Source: Aldehydirespirator sp965221605
Lineage (GTDB): Bacteria > Actinomycetota > Acidimicrobiia > Acidimicrobiales > Aldehydirespiratoraceae
Assembly: GCA_965221605.1 (NCBI GenBank)
Contig: CBDCSK010000014.1
Span: forward strand, 248,001 to 312,000
Length of the DNA: 64,000 bases
Direction: 5' to 3'
Shown here piece after piece: positions 16,791-24,969 of the stretch (the first letter of the stretch is position 1; every line of letters starts with the position of its first letter). The notes beneath the pieces were generated by a model that did not search any database, had not been told where the DNA came from, and was given only the letters and a program-made list of their open reading frames with translations. A program made the translations under genes and the position numbers.

Positions 16791-17855
16791 GTGATCCACC
16801 TTAGTTCACACCCAGTTGCGGCGATAGACCTCTTTTGCGGCGCGGGCGGACTCTCGTATGGCCTAGCGGCAGCCGGCGTGAACGTCCTTGCTGGCGCCGA
16901 CATCGATCCATCCTGTCGATACCCCTTCGAGGCGAACATAGCGGGCGCAAGGTTTCTCGAACGCGACGCCCGCCTCCTTGCCCCTGAGGAACTCGCGGAG
17001 ATCTGGCCTCAAGACTCCCTCAGGCTCCTAGCGGGCTGCGCTCCGTGCCAGCCCTTCTCTCCTTACCAGCGTGGCCGCGGGACGCCAAGTGACTCTCGAT
17101 GGTCCTTGCTTCGCGAGTTCGGTCGCTTGGTGGGGGCCACACAGCCAGAACTTGTGACCACGGAGAACGTGCCCCGATTGATGGGCACGTCAGTCTTTCA
17201 GGCCTTCCTTGAACTCTTGCGTGAACTCGACTATTCGATTGCGTACCGCACATGCAACTGTGCCGACTACGGCTTGCCACAGAAGCGTCGGCGATTAGTG
17301 CTCATTGCATCTAGGCTCGGACCGATAGACATCCCAGAGGGACACCTCTCACGCTTACAGCCCCGAACGGTAGGAGACGCCATTCGTCGCTTGCCGCCTA
17401 TTGCGTCCGGAGAGGCTAACGCCGCCGATCCGCTTCACCGCAGCCGAACGTTGCAGGAGATCAATAGACGGCGAATTCAAGCATCAGTACCAGGCGGAAG
17501 TTGGCAAGATTGGCCTGAGGACTTACGAGCTCCGTGTCATCGTCGGGCGACCGGCAGAAGGTTCAAGAATGTGTATGCGAGGATGTCATGGGATGAACCA
17601 GCACCCACACTTACCACCTACTTTTATAACTACGGTGCTGGACGGTTCGGTCATCCTGAGCAAAACCGAGCCATTTCAATACGAGAAGGCGCTATCTTGC
17701 AAGGGTTTCCGGCAGATTATGACTTCGTGAAACCTGGCTCCTCGCTTAGCCTAAACACTCTCGGCAGACTCATCGGAAATGCTGTTCCTCCACCGCTTGG
17801 AGCAGCAATTGGCAGAGCAATCATCGACCATATCAGAGGAATATACAACAAATGA
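16791..17855 (+). CDS. DNA (cytosine-5) methyltransferase
   Basis: A 354-residue C5-cytosine methyltransferase with all main motifs in order: I, IDLFCGAGGLSYG; IV, GCAPCQPFS with the catalytic Cys86; VI, ENVPRLM; VIII, QKRRRLVLIAS; IX, REGAILQGFP; X, GNAVPPPLG. It starts with GTG after AAAAAGGGA. Its stop overlaps by four bases the ATG of a large GHKL ATPase, making that gene the likely restriction or effector partner. Base composition falls toward AT compared with the flanking metabolic genes, which suggests acquisition by transfer. The target site is unknown. Confidence 0.95.
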   Translation: MIHLSSHPVAAIDLFCGAGGLSYGLAAAGVNVLAGADIDPSCRYPFEANIAGARFLERDARLLAPEELAEIWPQDSLRLLAGCAPCQPFSPYQRGRGTPSDSRWSLLREFGRLVGATQPELVTTENVPRLMGTSVFQAFLELLRELDYSIAYRTCNCADYGLPQKRRRLVLIASRLGPIDIPEGHLSRLQPRTVGDAIRRLPPIASGEANAADPLHRSRTLQEINRRRIQASVPGGSWQDWPEDLRAPCHRRATGRRFKNVYARMSWDEPAPTLTTYFYNYGAGRFGHPEQNRAISIREGAILQGFPADYDFVKPGSSLSLNTLGRLIGNAVPPPLGAAIGRAIIDHIRGIYNK

Positions 17856-19876
17856 CCGAAGATCACTTGTACACGATGTCTGTAGATCTCGCAATAATCG
17901 AGTCTCTAGGAATCAACCTCTACAGCAACGCGGCTGCCGTCCTCTCAGAGTTGGTGGCGAATGCACACGACGCTGATGCCACACATGTGAGAATTGCGTG
18001 GAAGACAGATGATGATAAAGATGTTGTCCAGGTTGTCGACAATGGTTGCGGGATGAACCTCAACGACATCAACAACAAGTTTCTTGTGACCGGATACAAG
18101 AAACGACAAGTCGAAGGTAGCCATTCGCAACGCTGGCAGCGGCCCTACATGGGCCGGAAGGGCATCGGCAAGCTCTCTGTCTTTTCGATTGCACGAGATG
18201 TACAAGTCTATTCGACAACAGGCAACGAAGGTAGCCTCGGATTGAGAATAGAGATTGAGAAGCTAGAGGAACGTATTCGGGCGAAGAAGGAGTACCACCC
18301 GGAACCCATAGAGGTTCCAGAGGAGTATCGTAGTGAAGGCACAGTAATAGTCCTCAGGGACCTAAAGCGGAAGCGTGCAGACCTAACCGTCGCGGCCTTG
18401 CGCAAGCGATTGGCCAGACGCTTCGACATCCTCGATCCGACACCGGAAGCAGAGGGTGGCTTCAAGATCTACATCAACGACGCCCAAGTTACTTACGCTG
18501 ACCGCCAAGAACTGAAAAAGCTAGAGTACATCTGGGAATTTGGTCAGCCCACGCTCCCCGAATCGGCACTGCCTGGTGACATTACGAGGTACACCCTCAA
18601 TGACCAACTTCCTCCGCCCTTTGATGACGAGGCCGTTGGCGGTTGGTTCGGCACGGCCCGTGTCCCGTCGGACCTGACGGAGGATGAGGAGGCTGGCTCA
18701 CTCAAGAACATCATCGTTATTGCGCGGAAGCGGCCTATTCAGGAGGGAATTGTTGACAAATTAGACTTCTCGCGTGTCTTTGGCAACTACGTTACCGGCC
18801 AAATCGAAGCCGATTTCTTGGATCAGGATGATGAGGAAGATATCGCGACCAGTGATAGGCAACGGCTCATCGAAGACGATCCACGCGTCAAGGTACTCCA
18901 AGCCTTCCTCAGAGATGCATTTCAAAGCGCTTCTCAAGTATGGAACCGGGAGCGGCCGAGGAGGAAGGCTAAGGAAGTCCTTGCAGACAATCCGAGCCTA
19001 AGGCAATGGGTTGATGGACTACCTGAATGGCAAAGGGAACCAGCCGAGAAGCTAATCGGCACGATCGCAGCACTACCTATGGAGAAGGGAGTTGAACAAC
19101 AACAACGAAGGGCACACCTGTTCCGTGCAGGTATCCTTGCCTTTGCTCGCATTGGCTTGAGGGAAACAGTCGATGAACTCTGCGCTCTTAGTGACCTCAA
19201 TGCTGATCAGCTTCTTGAACTCTTAGGAGCCCAGGATGAGTATGAGGCGGCGCTGTGGGTGGATATCCTGAGATCGCGAGTTGAGGCTATCCGACAATTC
19301 GAGAATTTGACGGAGATCGACGAAAAGGAAAGAGTCCTCCAACAACATCTGTTCGGTCATCTCTGGCTCTTGGACCCATCATGGGAGAGGGCAACCACGG
19401 ACCCAAAGATGGAAGAGGATCTACGGAGTATCGATCCTGATAGCTTTCCCATTGATGCAGAAGGGAAGGAGATTCGTGGCCGTATCGACATTAGATACGC
19501 GAAGACTAGCGGCCTACATGTCATCGTTGAATTGAAACGATACTCGGTCAAGCCGAAGATCGAAGACCTCGTGGAGCAGGGCCGCAAGTATCGAGCGGCT
19601 CTCAGTGATATTCTAACTCGGCAACGGCGAGGTCACGAGAAAATCGAGGTCGTGTTCGTAATAGGTTCCGATCCCCGGGTGTCGGATCGAGGTAGGTTTC
19701 ATTCAGACGACGATGCAATCGATCATTCGCTAGATGCCATAGCAGGACGATATGTGCTGTATGATGAATTGATCGCTAATGCATGCAACCAATATGACGA
19801 TTACTTCCACGCCACCAGGCACGCGCAAGGCTTGGAGGAAGTCTTGAATTCACTCATCTTGAACGCTCCCGAATAG
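17852..19876 (+). CDS. GHKL (MutL/MORC/Hsp90-like) ATPase with C-terminal PD-(D/E)XK-like nuclease domain
   Basis: A 674-residue protein. The N-terminus is a GHKL ATPase: N-box SELVANAHDADATHV (residues ~32-46), G1 VVDNGCGM (~62-68), G2 GRKGIGKLSVFSIA (101-114). The middle is helical and charged. Near residue 545 the stretch GRIDIRYAKTSGLHVIVELKR fits a PD-(D/E)XK active site (Asp, then E-x-K), followed by a helix EDLVEQGRKYRAAL. MutL/MORC-type ATPases in restriction-modification operons were described by Iyer, Abhiman and Aravind (2008), and this looks like a member fused to its nuclease. It is coupled to a cytosine methyltransferase. Low-GC composition indicates transfer. Activity and target are inference. 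Confidence 0.8.
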   Translation: MTEDHLYTMSVDLAIIESLGINLYSNAAAVLSELVANAHDADATHVRIAWKTDDDKDVVQVVDNGCGMNLNDINNKFLVTGYKKRQVEGSHSQRWQRPYMGRKGIGKLSVFSIARDVQVYSTTGNEGSLGLRIEIEKLEERIRAKKEYHPEPIEVPEEYRSEGTVIVLRDLKRKRADLTVAALRKRLARRFDILDPTPEAEGGFKIYINDAQVTYADRQELKKLEYIWEFGQPTLPESALPGDITRYTLNDQLPPPFDDEAVGGWFGTARVPSDLTEDEEAGSLKNIIVIARKRPIQEGIVDKLDFSRVFGNYVTGQIEADFLDQDDEEDIATSDRQRLIEDDPRVKVLQAFLRDAFQSASQVWNRERPRRKAKEVLADNPSLRQWVDGLPEWQREPAEKLIGTIAALPMEKGVEQQQRRAHLFRAGILAFARIGLRETVDELCALSDLNADQLLELLGAQDEYEAALWVDILRSRVEAIRQFENLTEIDEKERVLQQHLFGHLWLLDPSWERATTDPKMEEDLRSIDPDSFPIDAEGKEIRGRIDIRYAKTSGLHVIVELKRYSVKPKIEDLVEQGRKYRAALSDILTRQRRGHEKIEVVFVIGSDPRVSDRGRFHSDDDAIDHSLDAIAGRYVLYDELIANACNQYDDYFHATRHAQGLEEVLNSLILNAPE

Positions 19877-20008
19877 AACCGCACTGCGAAGGAACCACAA
19901 CGACCGCCGGGTGAGTAATCCCACTAGATCGCAGTTCCGTACTTGCGGGTAGATGCGACATCGACGTACCGGGTTGATCGTTCGGTGCCAAACTAATAGG
20001 CTCGGAGG

Positions 20009-20821
20009 ATGGCCGAGCTCCAGGGGTTCATGTACCCGCGGACTCCGTCCGGGATCGCCGGAATCGTGCCCGGGCCGCCGTGGCACTACTCCGGCGACAT
20101 GCTCACCGTTGAGTACCGCACTGATCCGGGCCGGGTGACCGACCTGCTGCCCGAACCCCTGGAGCCGGCCCCCGACGATCCCGGCGCGGTGGCCATGGTC
20201 TGGGCCGAATGGCAGAGCTGCGGCGACACCTTCGACGAGCTGCTCGACCCTGTGCGAGCCCAGTACCGGGAGGTGTTCGCGGTGGTCCGCTGCCAATTCG
20301 AGGGCGAGACCTACAGCCGGGCCGCCTACATCTGGGTGGACAAGGACTTCGCGATGGCCAGAGGCCACTTCCAGGGCTACCCCAAGAAGATGGGCGAGAT
20401 AGCCATGACCCGGCCGGTGACGGTGGGCCGGGCCGGACCCCGCCTGGAGCCGGGCGGCCGATTCGGAGCCACGCTGAGCACCTGGGGCCGGCGCGTCGCC
20501 GAGGCCCGCTTCACCATCACCGGCACCGCCGAGACCCCTGGCTTCGTGAACGGCCATCCGATGCTGCACAGCCGACAGATGCCGGCCATGGAGGCCGACG
20601 GCACCGACTCGCTCGACGAACTGGTCACCATGCGGGGCTACGACGCCGACCTCGGCCCGGTGTACTCGGGCGACGCCGATCTGGTGCTGCCCGAGTGCCC
20701 CACCGAGGAGCTGCACCGCCTGGAGCCCGTCGAGATGATCGGCGGCTACTACCGCCAGGTCGGCCTGTCCATGGCCTCGGGCACCACCCTGTGGGCCGCC
20801 CCCAACCCCCGGGCCGGGTGA
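20009..20821 (+). CDS. Acetoacetate decarboxylase-family protein
   Basis: A 270-residue protein of the acetoacetate decarboxylase superfamily. The Schiff-base lysine region is recognisable as HFQGYPKKMGEIAMTRP near residue 122, and the N-terminal YSGDMLTVEYRTDPGRVTDLLPEPLEP matches the family. Members include decarboxylases and aldolase-dehydratases. It is the first gene of a tightly packed operon (P450, extradiol dioxygenase, glutamine amidotransferase); its TGA shares a base with the P450 ATG. The substrate is unknown; the neighbours suggest breakdown of an aromatic or cyclic compound. Confidence 0.88.
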   Translation: MAELQGFMYPRTPSGIAGIVPGPPWHYSGDMLTVEYRTDPGRVTDLLPEPLEPAPDDPGAVAMVWAEWQSCGDTFDELLDPVRAQYREVFAVVRCQFEGETYSRAAYIWVDKDFAMARGHFQGYPKKMGEIAMTRPVTVGRAGPRLEPGGRFGATLSTWGRRVAEARFTITGTAETPGFVNGHPMLHSRQMPAMEADGTDSLDELVTMRGYDADLGPVYSGDADLVLPECPTEELHRLEPVEMIGGYYRQVGLSMASGTTLWAAPNPRAG

Positions 20822-22098
20822 TGGGCCCGACAGCCACATTCGTGGACGGCTACCTCGACGACCACGGTGACGACGAAGCCGACCTTTCGTCGCACGACTC
20901 GTTCACCTCCGGTGTGCCCCACGCCACCTTCACCCGTCTGCGCCGCGAGGACCCGGTCCACTGGACCCCCGAGTCCGAGGGATCCGGCTTCTGGTCGATC
21001 ACCCGCTACCACGACGCCCTGGCCGTCAGCCGCGACGTAGAGACCTTCACGTCCTCCCGGGGCATCCGCCTCGAGGAGATGGACGACGACGAACTCCGGG
21101 CCCGGCGCACCATGATGGAGCTCGACCCGCCGGAGCACACCCGGCTGCGCCGGCTGGTCAACCGGGGCTTCACCCGCCGCACGGTGGAGTCCTACGAGGA
21201 CGCCATCCGGGCCCTGGCCGCCGAGGTACTCGACGAGGCTCTGACCGCCGGTGCTTTCGACTTCGTCACCGAGGTGGCCGCCAAGCTCCCCATGCGCATG
21301 CTGGGCCGCCTATTGGGCACCAGCGACGAGGACGGGCACCAGCTGGTCGAGTGGGGCGACGCATTCCTGGGCAACAGCGACCCGGAGTTCACCACCCACG
21401 TCGTGGACACCGCCGACACCGAGGAGTTCCGGCTGATGCCGTTCCGCAGCCCCGCCGCGGCAGAGGTGTTCTGCTACGCCGAGGAGCAGGCGGCCGAGCG
21501 CCGGGCCTGTCCCCGCGACGACGTGATCAGCCAGCTGCTGGCCCCCACCCGCGACGGCGAACCCCTCAGCGACCTGGAGTTCAAGAACTTCTTCCTGCTG
21601 CTCATCGCGGCCGGCAACGACACCACCCGCTACACCATGACCCACGGGCTGCGCACGATGATGCAGCATCCCGAGCTGTGGCGGGCCTGGCGGGCCGACC
21701 CGTCACTGACCGAGACCGCCGTCGAAGAGGTCCTGCGCACCAGCGCGGTGACCATGCACTTCCGCCGCACCGCCACCCGGGACGTGACCGTCGGCGAGAA
21801 GCGCATCGCAGCCGGCGACAGGGTGGTCATGTGGTTCTGCTCGGCCAACCACGACGACGGCGGCTTCGCCGACCCCTGGCGATTCGACCTGGCCCGGAAC
21901 CCCAACGACCACATGGCCTTCGGGCGCAACGGCCCCCACCTGTGCCTCGGCGCCTGGCTGGCCCGCATGGAGGCGCGTCTCGTGTACGAGGAGCTGATGA
22001 AGCGTGTCGACCGGCTCGAGCCCGACGGCGAGCCCCGGTACCTCCGCTCCAACTTCATCGCCGGCATCAAGCACCTGCCCGTGAGAGTGGTGGCCTGA
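20821..22098 (+). CDS. Cytochrome P450
   Basis: A 425-residue soluble bacterial P450. The I-helix motif AGNDTTR, the ExxR pair in EEVLRTS, and the haem-ligand loop FGRNGPHLCLGAWLARME are intact. The N-terminal DPPEHTRLRRLVNRGFT is typical of actinobacterial P450s. Both ends overlap neighbours by a single base (TGATG), so it is strictly co-translated with the decarboxylase-like protein and the dioxygenase. A role in hydroxylating the pathway substrate before ring cleavage is plausible, but no redox partner is encoded nearby. Confidence 0.95.
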   Translation: MGPTATFVDGYLDDHGDDEADLSSHDSFTSGVPHATFTRLRREDPVHWTPESEGSGFWSITRYHDALAVSRDVETFTSSRGIRLEEMDDDELRARRTMMELDPPEHTRLRRLVNRGFTRRTVESYEDAIRALAAEVLDEALTAGAFDFVTEVAAKLPMRMLGRLLGTSDEDGHQLVEWGDAFLGNSDPEFTTHVVDTADTEEFRLMPFRSPAAAEVFCYAEEQAAERRACPRDDVISQLLAPTRDGEPLSDLEFKNFFLLLIAAGNDTTRYTMTHGLRTMMQHPELWRAWRADPSLTETAVEEVLRTSAVTMHFRRTATRDVTVGEKRIAAGDRVVMWFCSANHDDGGFADPWRFDLARNPNDHMAFGRNGPHLCLGAWLARMEARLVYEELMKRVDRLEPDGEPRYLRSNFIAGIKHLPVRVVA

Positions 22099-22958
22099 TG
22101 GGATCGATCGTCGGCGCCGCGGTCGTGTCGCACGTCCCGCCGCTGGTCATGCCCGAGCACGAGCGCCGGGCCCTCAACGGCGGGGAGGACACGTCGCTGT
22201 TCGCGGGCCTGCACGCGCTGCGAGCCGAACGGCTGGCTCCGGCCGTGGCCGACACCGTGGTGGTGGTCGACACCCACTGGTTCACCACCATCGAGCACAT
22301 CGTCTCGGCCCACGAGCGGCGCAAGGGCGTGTTCACCTCCGACGAGCTGCCCCGGGGCATGAGCGCCATGCCCTACGACATGCCGGGCGATCCCGAACTG
22401 GCCCACGCCTTCGCGGCCGCAGCCGACGGCCGGGACGACACCTGGGTGACCGCGGTCGACGATCCCCACCTGCCGGTGCACTACCCCACCATCAACCTGC
22501 TCGGCTTCCTGCAGGGCGACGAGCGCTGGATCTCGATGGGCGTGTGCCAGACGGCCGAGCCCGACGACTTCCTGCTGGCCGGCGAGCTCCTCGCCGCCAC
22601 AGTGGCCGGACTGGACCGGCGGGTGGTGATCCTGGCCAGCGGCGGGCTCAGCCACCGGTTCTGGTCGCTGCGCCAGTTCCGCCGCCATGAGGGCGCCGAT
22701 CCCGACCTCCACATCCGCACCCCCGAGGCCGCTGCGGCCGACCGCCGGGTGCTGGGCTGGATGGCTGAGGGCAACCATGCGGCCATCATCGACTTCCTGC
22801 CCGAGTACTCACGCCACGCCCCCGAGGGGTACTTCGGGCACTACCTGACGATGGTGGGCGCGCTGGGGGGAGCGGCCTGCACCGCGAAGGGCACCCAGTT
22901 CGGCCAGTACGAGTCGGTGTCGGGCACGGGCCAGGCCCACGTATGGTTCGACGTGTGA
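22098..22958 (+). CDS. Class III (LigB-type) extradiol dioxygenase
   Basis: A 286-residue protein of the LigB superfamily of non-haem Fe(II) ring-cleavage dioxygenases. An N-terminal His in VSHVPPLVMP, a second in VVVVDTHWFTT, the SGGLSHRFW segment with the catalytic His, and the C-terminal PEGYFGHYLTMVGALGG all fit the fold. 3,4-Dihydroxyphenylacetate 2,3-dioxygenase and related enzymes are the nearest known functions I recognise. It is coupled to the P450 upstream and the amidotransferase downstream. The catechol substrate is inferred, not shown. Confidence 0.88.
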   Translation: MGSIVGAAVVSHVPPLVMPEHERRALNGGEDTSLFAGLHALRAERLAPAVADTVVVVDTHWFTTIEHIVSAHERRKGVFTSDELPRGMSAMPYDMPGDPELAHAFAAAADGRDDTWVTAVDDPHLPVHYPTINLLGFLQGDERWISMGVCQTAEPDDFLLAGELLAATVAGLDRRVVILASGGLSHRFWSLRQFRRHEGADPDLHIRTPEAAAADRRVLGWMAEGNHAAIIDFLPEYSRHAPEGYFGHYLTMVGALGGAACTAKGTQFGQYESVSGTGQAHVWFDV

Positions 22959-23680
22959 CTCGACCGAAGCGGGCCCTGGTGCTCGCCCACGAGCCGCAGG
23001 GCACCAGCGCTCTGGTGGGTGAACGCCTGCAGCAGCGCGGCTACGACGTGCACGACCACGTGGTGACGGCCGACCTGGACCGCCCCAACGACGCGGTTCC
23101 CTTCCCCGACTTCGCCGACTACGACCTGGTGGTGCCGATGGGCTCGGTCCGGTCGCTCACCAACACCGGCGAGATCGACAGCTGGATCTTCGACGAGATC
23201 GACCGGGTGCGAGCCGCCCATACTCGGGGCACGCCGATGCTCGGCGTCTGTTTCGGGGGGCAGCTGCTGGCCGCGGCCCTCGGCGGCGAGGTCGAGCAGG
23301 CACCCGTGCCCGAGATCGGCTGGTACGACGTGTCGGCGGTGGACGGCACACCCAACCCGGCCGGGCCGGGCCCGTGGTTCCAGTGGCACCACGACCGCTT
23401 CACGCCGCCGCCCGGCGCCGACGTGCTGGCCGTCAACGACAACGCCGTGCAGCTGTTCCGGCTGGGCCGCTGCGTGGGCACGCAGTTCCATCCTGAGGTG
23501 ACGTACAACCATGTCGAGAGCTTCCTGACCGGGGCCGACGACGAGTACCTGGCCCAGCACGGTTTGACCCGGGAGACCCTCCTCGACGGCATCCGCCGCC
23601 ACGAGGACCGCAACGCCCGCCAGTGCTTCGCCCTGGTCGACTGGTTCCTCGACGAGGTGGCCCAGAGGCCGAGCGGGTAG
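22955..23680 (+). CDS. Class I glutamine amidotransferase-like protein
   Basis: A triad-type glutamine amidotransferase of about 241 residues. The nucleophile Cys is in LGVCFGGQLLAAALGG and the His-Glu pair in GTQFHPEVTYNHVE. GTG at 22955 overlaps the dioxygenase stop and is preferred over the ATG at 22943. The last codons and the stop (QRPSG then TAG) lie inside dispersed repeat copy B, so the C-terminus has been shaped by that element. As a stand-alone amidotransferase in a catabolic operon it may hydrolyse a gamma-glutamyl adduct, but this is a guess. Confidence 0.88.
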   Translation: MTRPKRALVLAHEPQGTSALVGERLQQRGYDVHDHVVTADLDRPNDAVPFPDFADYDLVVPMGSVRSLTNTGEIDSWIFDEIDRVRAAHTRGTPMLGVCFGGQLLAAALGGEVEQAPVPEIGWYDVSAVDGTPNPAGPGPWFQWHHDRFTPPPGADVLAVNDNAVQLFRLGRCVGTQFHPEVTYNHVESFLTGADDEYLAQHGLTRETLLDGIRRHEDRNARQCFALVDWFLDEVAQRPSG

Positions 23681-23760
23681 GCACGCGAATCCGGCCCAGA
23701 CGGGCGAGGCCGTGGCCCGAGCGGCCCAGTGAGCGCAGCGAACAAGAGCGGGAATGACAC
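23665..23760 (+). repeat. Dispersed ~95-bp repeat, copy B
   Basis: Same element as copy A, in the same orientation. It begins inside the amidotransferase gene and provides its last codons and TAG stop. It keeps GAGGCCGAGCGGG, the ACGGGCGAGGCCGTGGCC core and AACAAGAGCGGGAA, with a one-base insertion after GCGGCCC. Confidence 0.8.
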
Positions 23761-23809
23761 CGCCGCACCGCGACCGGCTCTCACGTATCCGCGCGGCCCC
23801 TACGTCCTA

Positions 23810-24969
23810 GTGCTCACGCGCGTAAGTCTTGTGGCTGTTGGTTCGGGCAGTAGGTCCATTTGAAGGGTTTGGCTCGGTTGTTGTAGTCGTCGATGTAGTC
23901 GAGGATGGCTCCGGCGAGGTCGCTGGTGTGGGCGAACTCGGCGGTGTGGAGGAGCTGTCGGGTCAGGATGGAGAACCACATCTCGATCTGGTTGAGCCAG
24001 GATGCGTGGGTGGGGGTGCGGTGCAGGAACACTCGGTGGTGGTCCTCGAGGAACTCCTCGACGGCGGCGGTTGAGTGGGTGGCGAGGTTGTCGACGATGC
24101 AGTGCAGCTCGAGGTGGGCGGGCACCAGGGCGTCGAGTTCTGTGAGGAACGCCACGAAGTTCACCGAGCGGACCGAGTCGGTGGGCGCGGCGACGACCTC
24201 TCCGGTGGCGCACTCGAACGCGGCGAACAGCGCCTTGGTGCCGTTGCGCTGGTACTCGAACTGCTGCTGCGCGGGGCGGCCCTTGCCGCCGCCGGGGGCG
24301 GCGGGCTGCGCCGGCAGGGTCGGGTCGGCGCGGCTTCGGGCCTGTATGCCGGTCTTCTCGTCGACGCTGAACACGGCCCAGTTGTCCGGCGGCCGCAGGT
24401 AGAGGGCGCAGATGTCGGCGGCCTTGTCGTCGAAGTCGGGGTCATGCGACGTCATCCAGGACCGCACCTGCCACGGCTTGAGGCCCATCGAGGTGCAGAT
24501 CCGCCAAACCTGCGAGTCCGAGATAGCGATGCCGAGGTCCTCGCGCATCACCCGGGCCACCTCCGGCATCGACATGCGCGCCTTGAGCCGGCGCCCGCCG
24601 AGCTGGCCCGGCTCGCGCGGGCGGCTCGTGATCGTCTTGACCAGAGCCAGCCGCTCCGCGGGGCCATACACCCGCGGCCTGCCCGGCCGCGGCCGGTCCC
24701 TGAGCCCCGCGAGGCCCTCTGAGGCGTAGCGGCGCCGCCACACGTCCACCTGGTTGCGGTTCAGGCCCACCGCCGCGCCGATCACCGGCGACGACAGCCC
24801 CTCACGGGCCATCAGCACCACCTTGGCCCGCTGCCAGTCACGCCGCGGCGTCGTCGACGCCGCCACCCGCGCCTCCAGCACCGCCCGATCAGCCTCAGAA
24901 ACCGCCACTGCCCTCGGCACAGTCATCACAGCATCCTAACACAGCCATATTACTAACGCGAGTATGCAC
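23810..24969. mobile_element. Complete IS630-type insertion sequence
   Basis: A 1160-base element with ~20-base imperfect terminal inverted repeats: CTAGTGCTCACGCGCGTAAG at the left and, reading inward from the right, CTAGTGCATACTCGCGTTAG (16 of 20 identical). Both ends lie in CTAG, consistent with a TA target-site duplication at 23808-23809 and 24970-24971. It carries one transposase gene. Intact ends and an unbroken gene suggest a recent or still active insertion. Confidence 0.85.
23814..24929 (-). CDS. IS630-family transposase
   Basis: A 371-residue transposase. The N-terminal HTH region reads WQRAKVVLMAREGLSSPVIGAAVGLNRNQVDVWRRRY, followed by the linker GLRDRPRPGRPRVYGP. The DDE catalytic residues lie in SVDEKTGIQA, IVDNLATH and WLNQIEMWFS. 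The gene fills the element; its stop codon lies inside the left terminal repeat. The frame is complete in one ORF, unlike IS630 members that need a frameshift. Confidence 0.95.
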   Translation of the reverse strand: MMTVPRAVAVSEADRAVLEARVAASTTPRRDWQRAKVVLMAREGLSSPVIGAAVGLNRNQVDVWRRRYASEGLAGLRDRPRPGRPRVYGPAERLALVKTITSRPREPGQLGGRRLKARMSMPEVARVMREDLGIAISDSQVWRICTSMGLKPWQVRSWMTSHDPDFDDKAADICALYLRPPDNWAVFSVDEKTGIQARSRADPTLPAQPAAPGGGKGRPAQQQFEYQRNGTKALFAAFECATGEVVAAPTDSVRSVNFVAFLTELDALVPAHLELHCIVDNLATHSTAAVEEFLEDHHRVFLHRTPTHASWLNQIEMWFSILTRQLLHTAEFAHTSDLAGAILDYIDDYNNRAKPFKWTYCPNQQPQDLRA

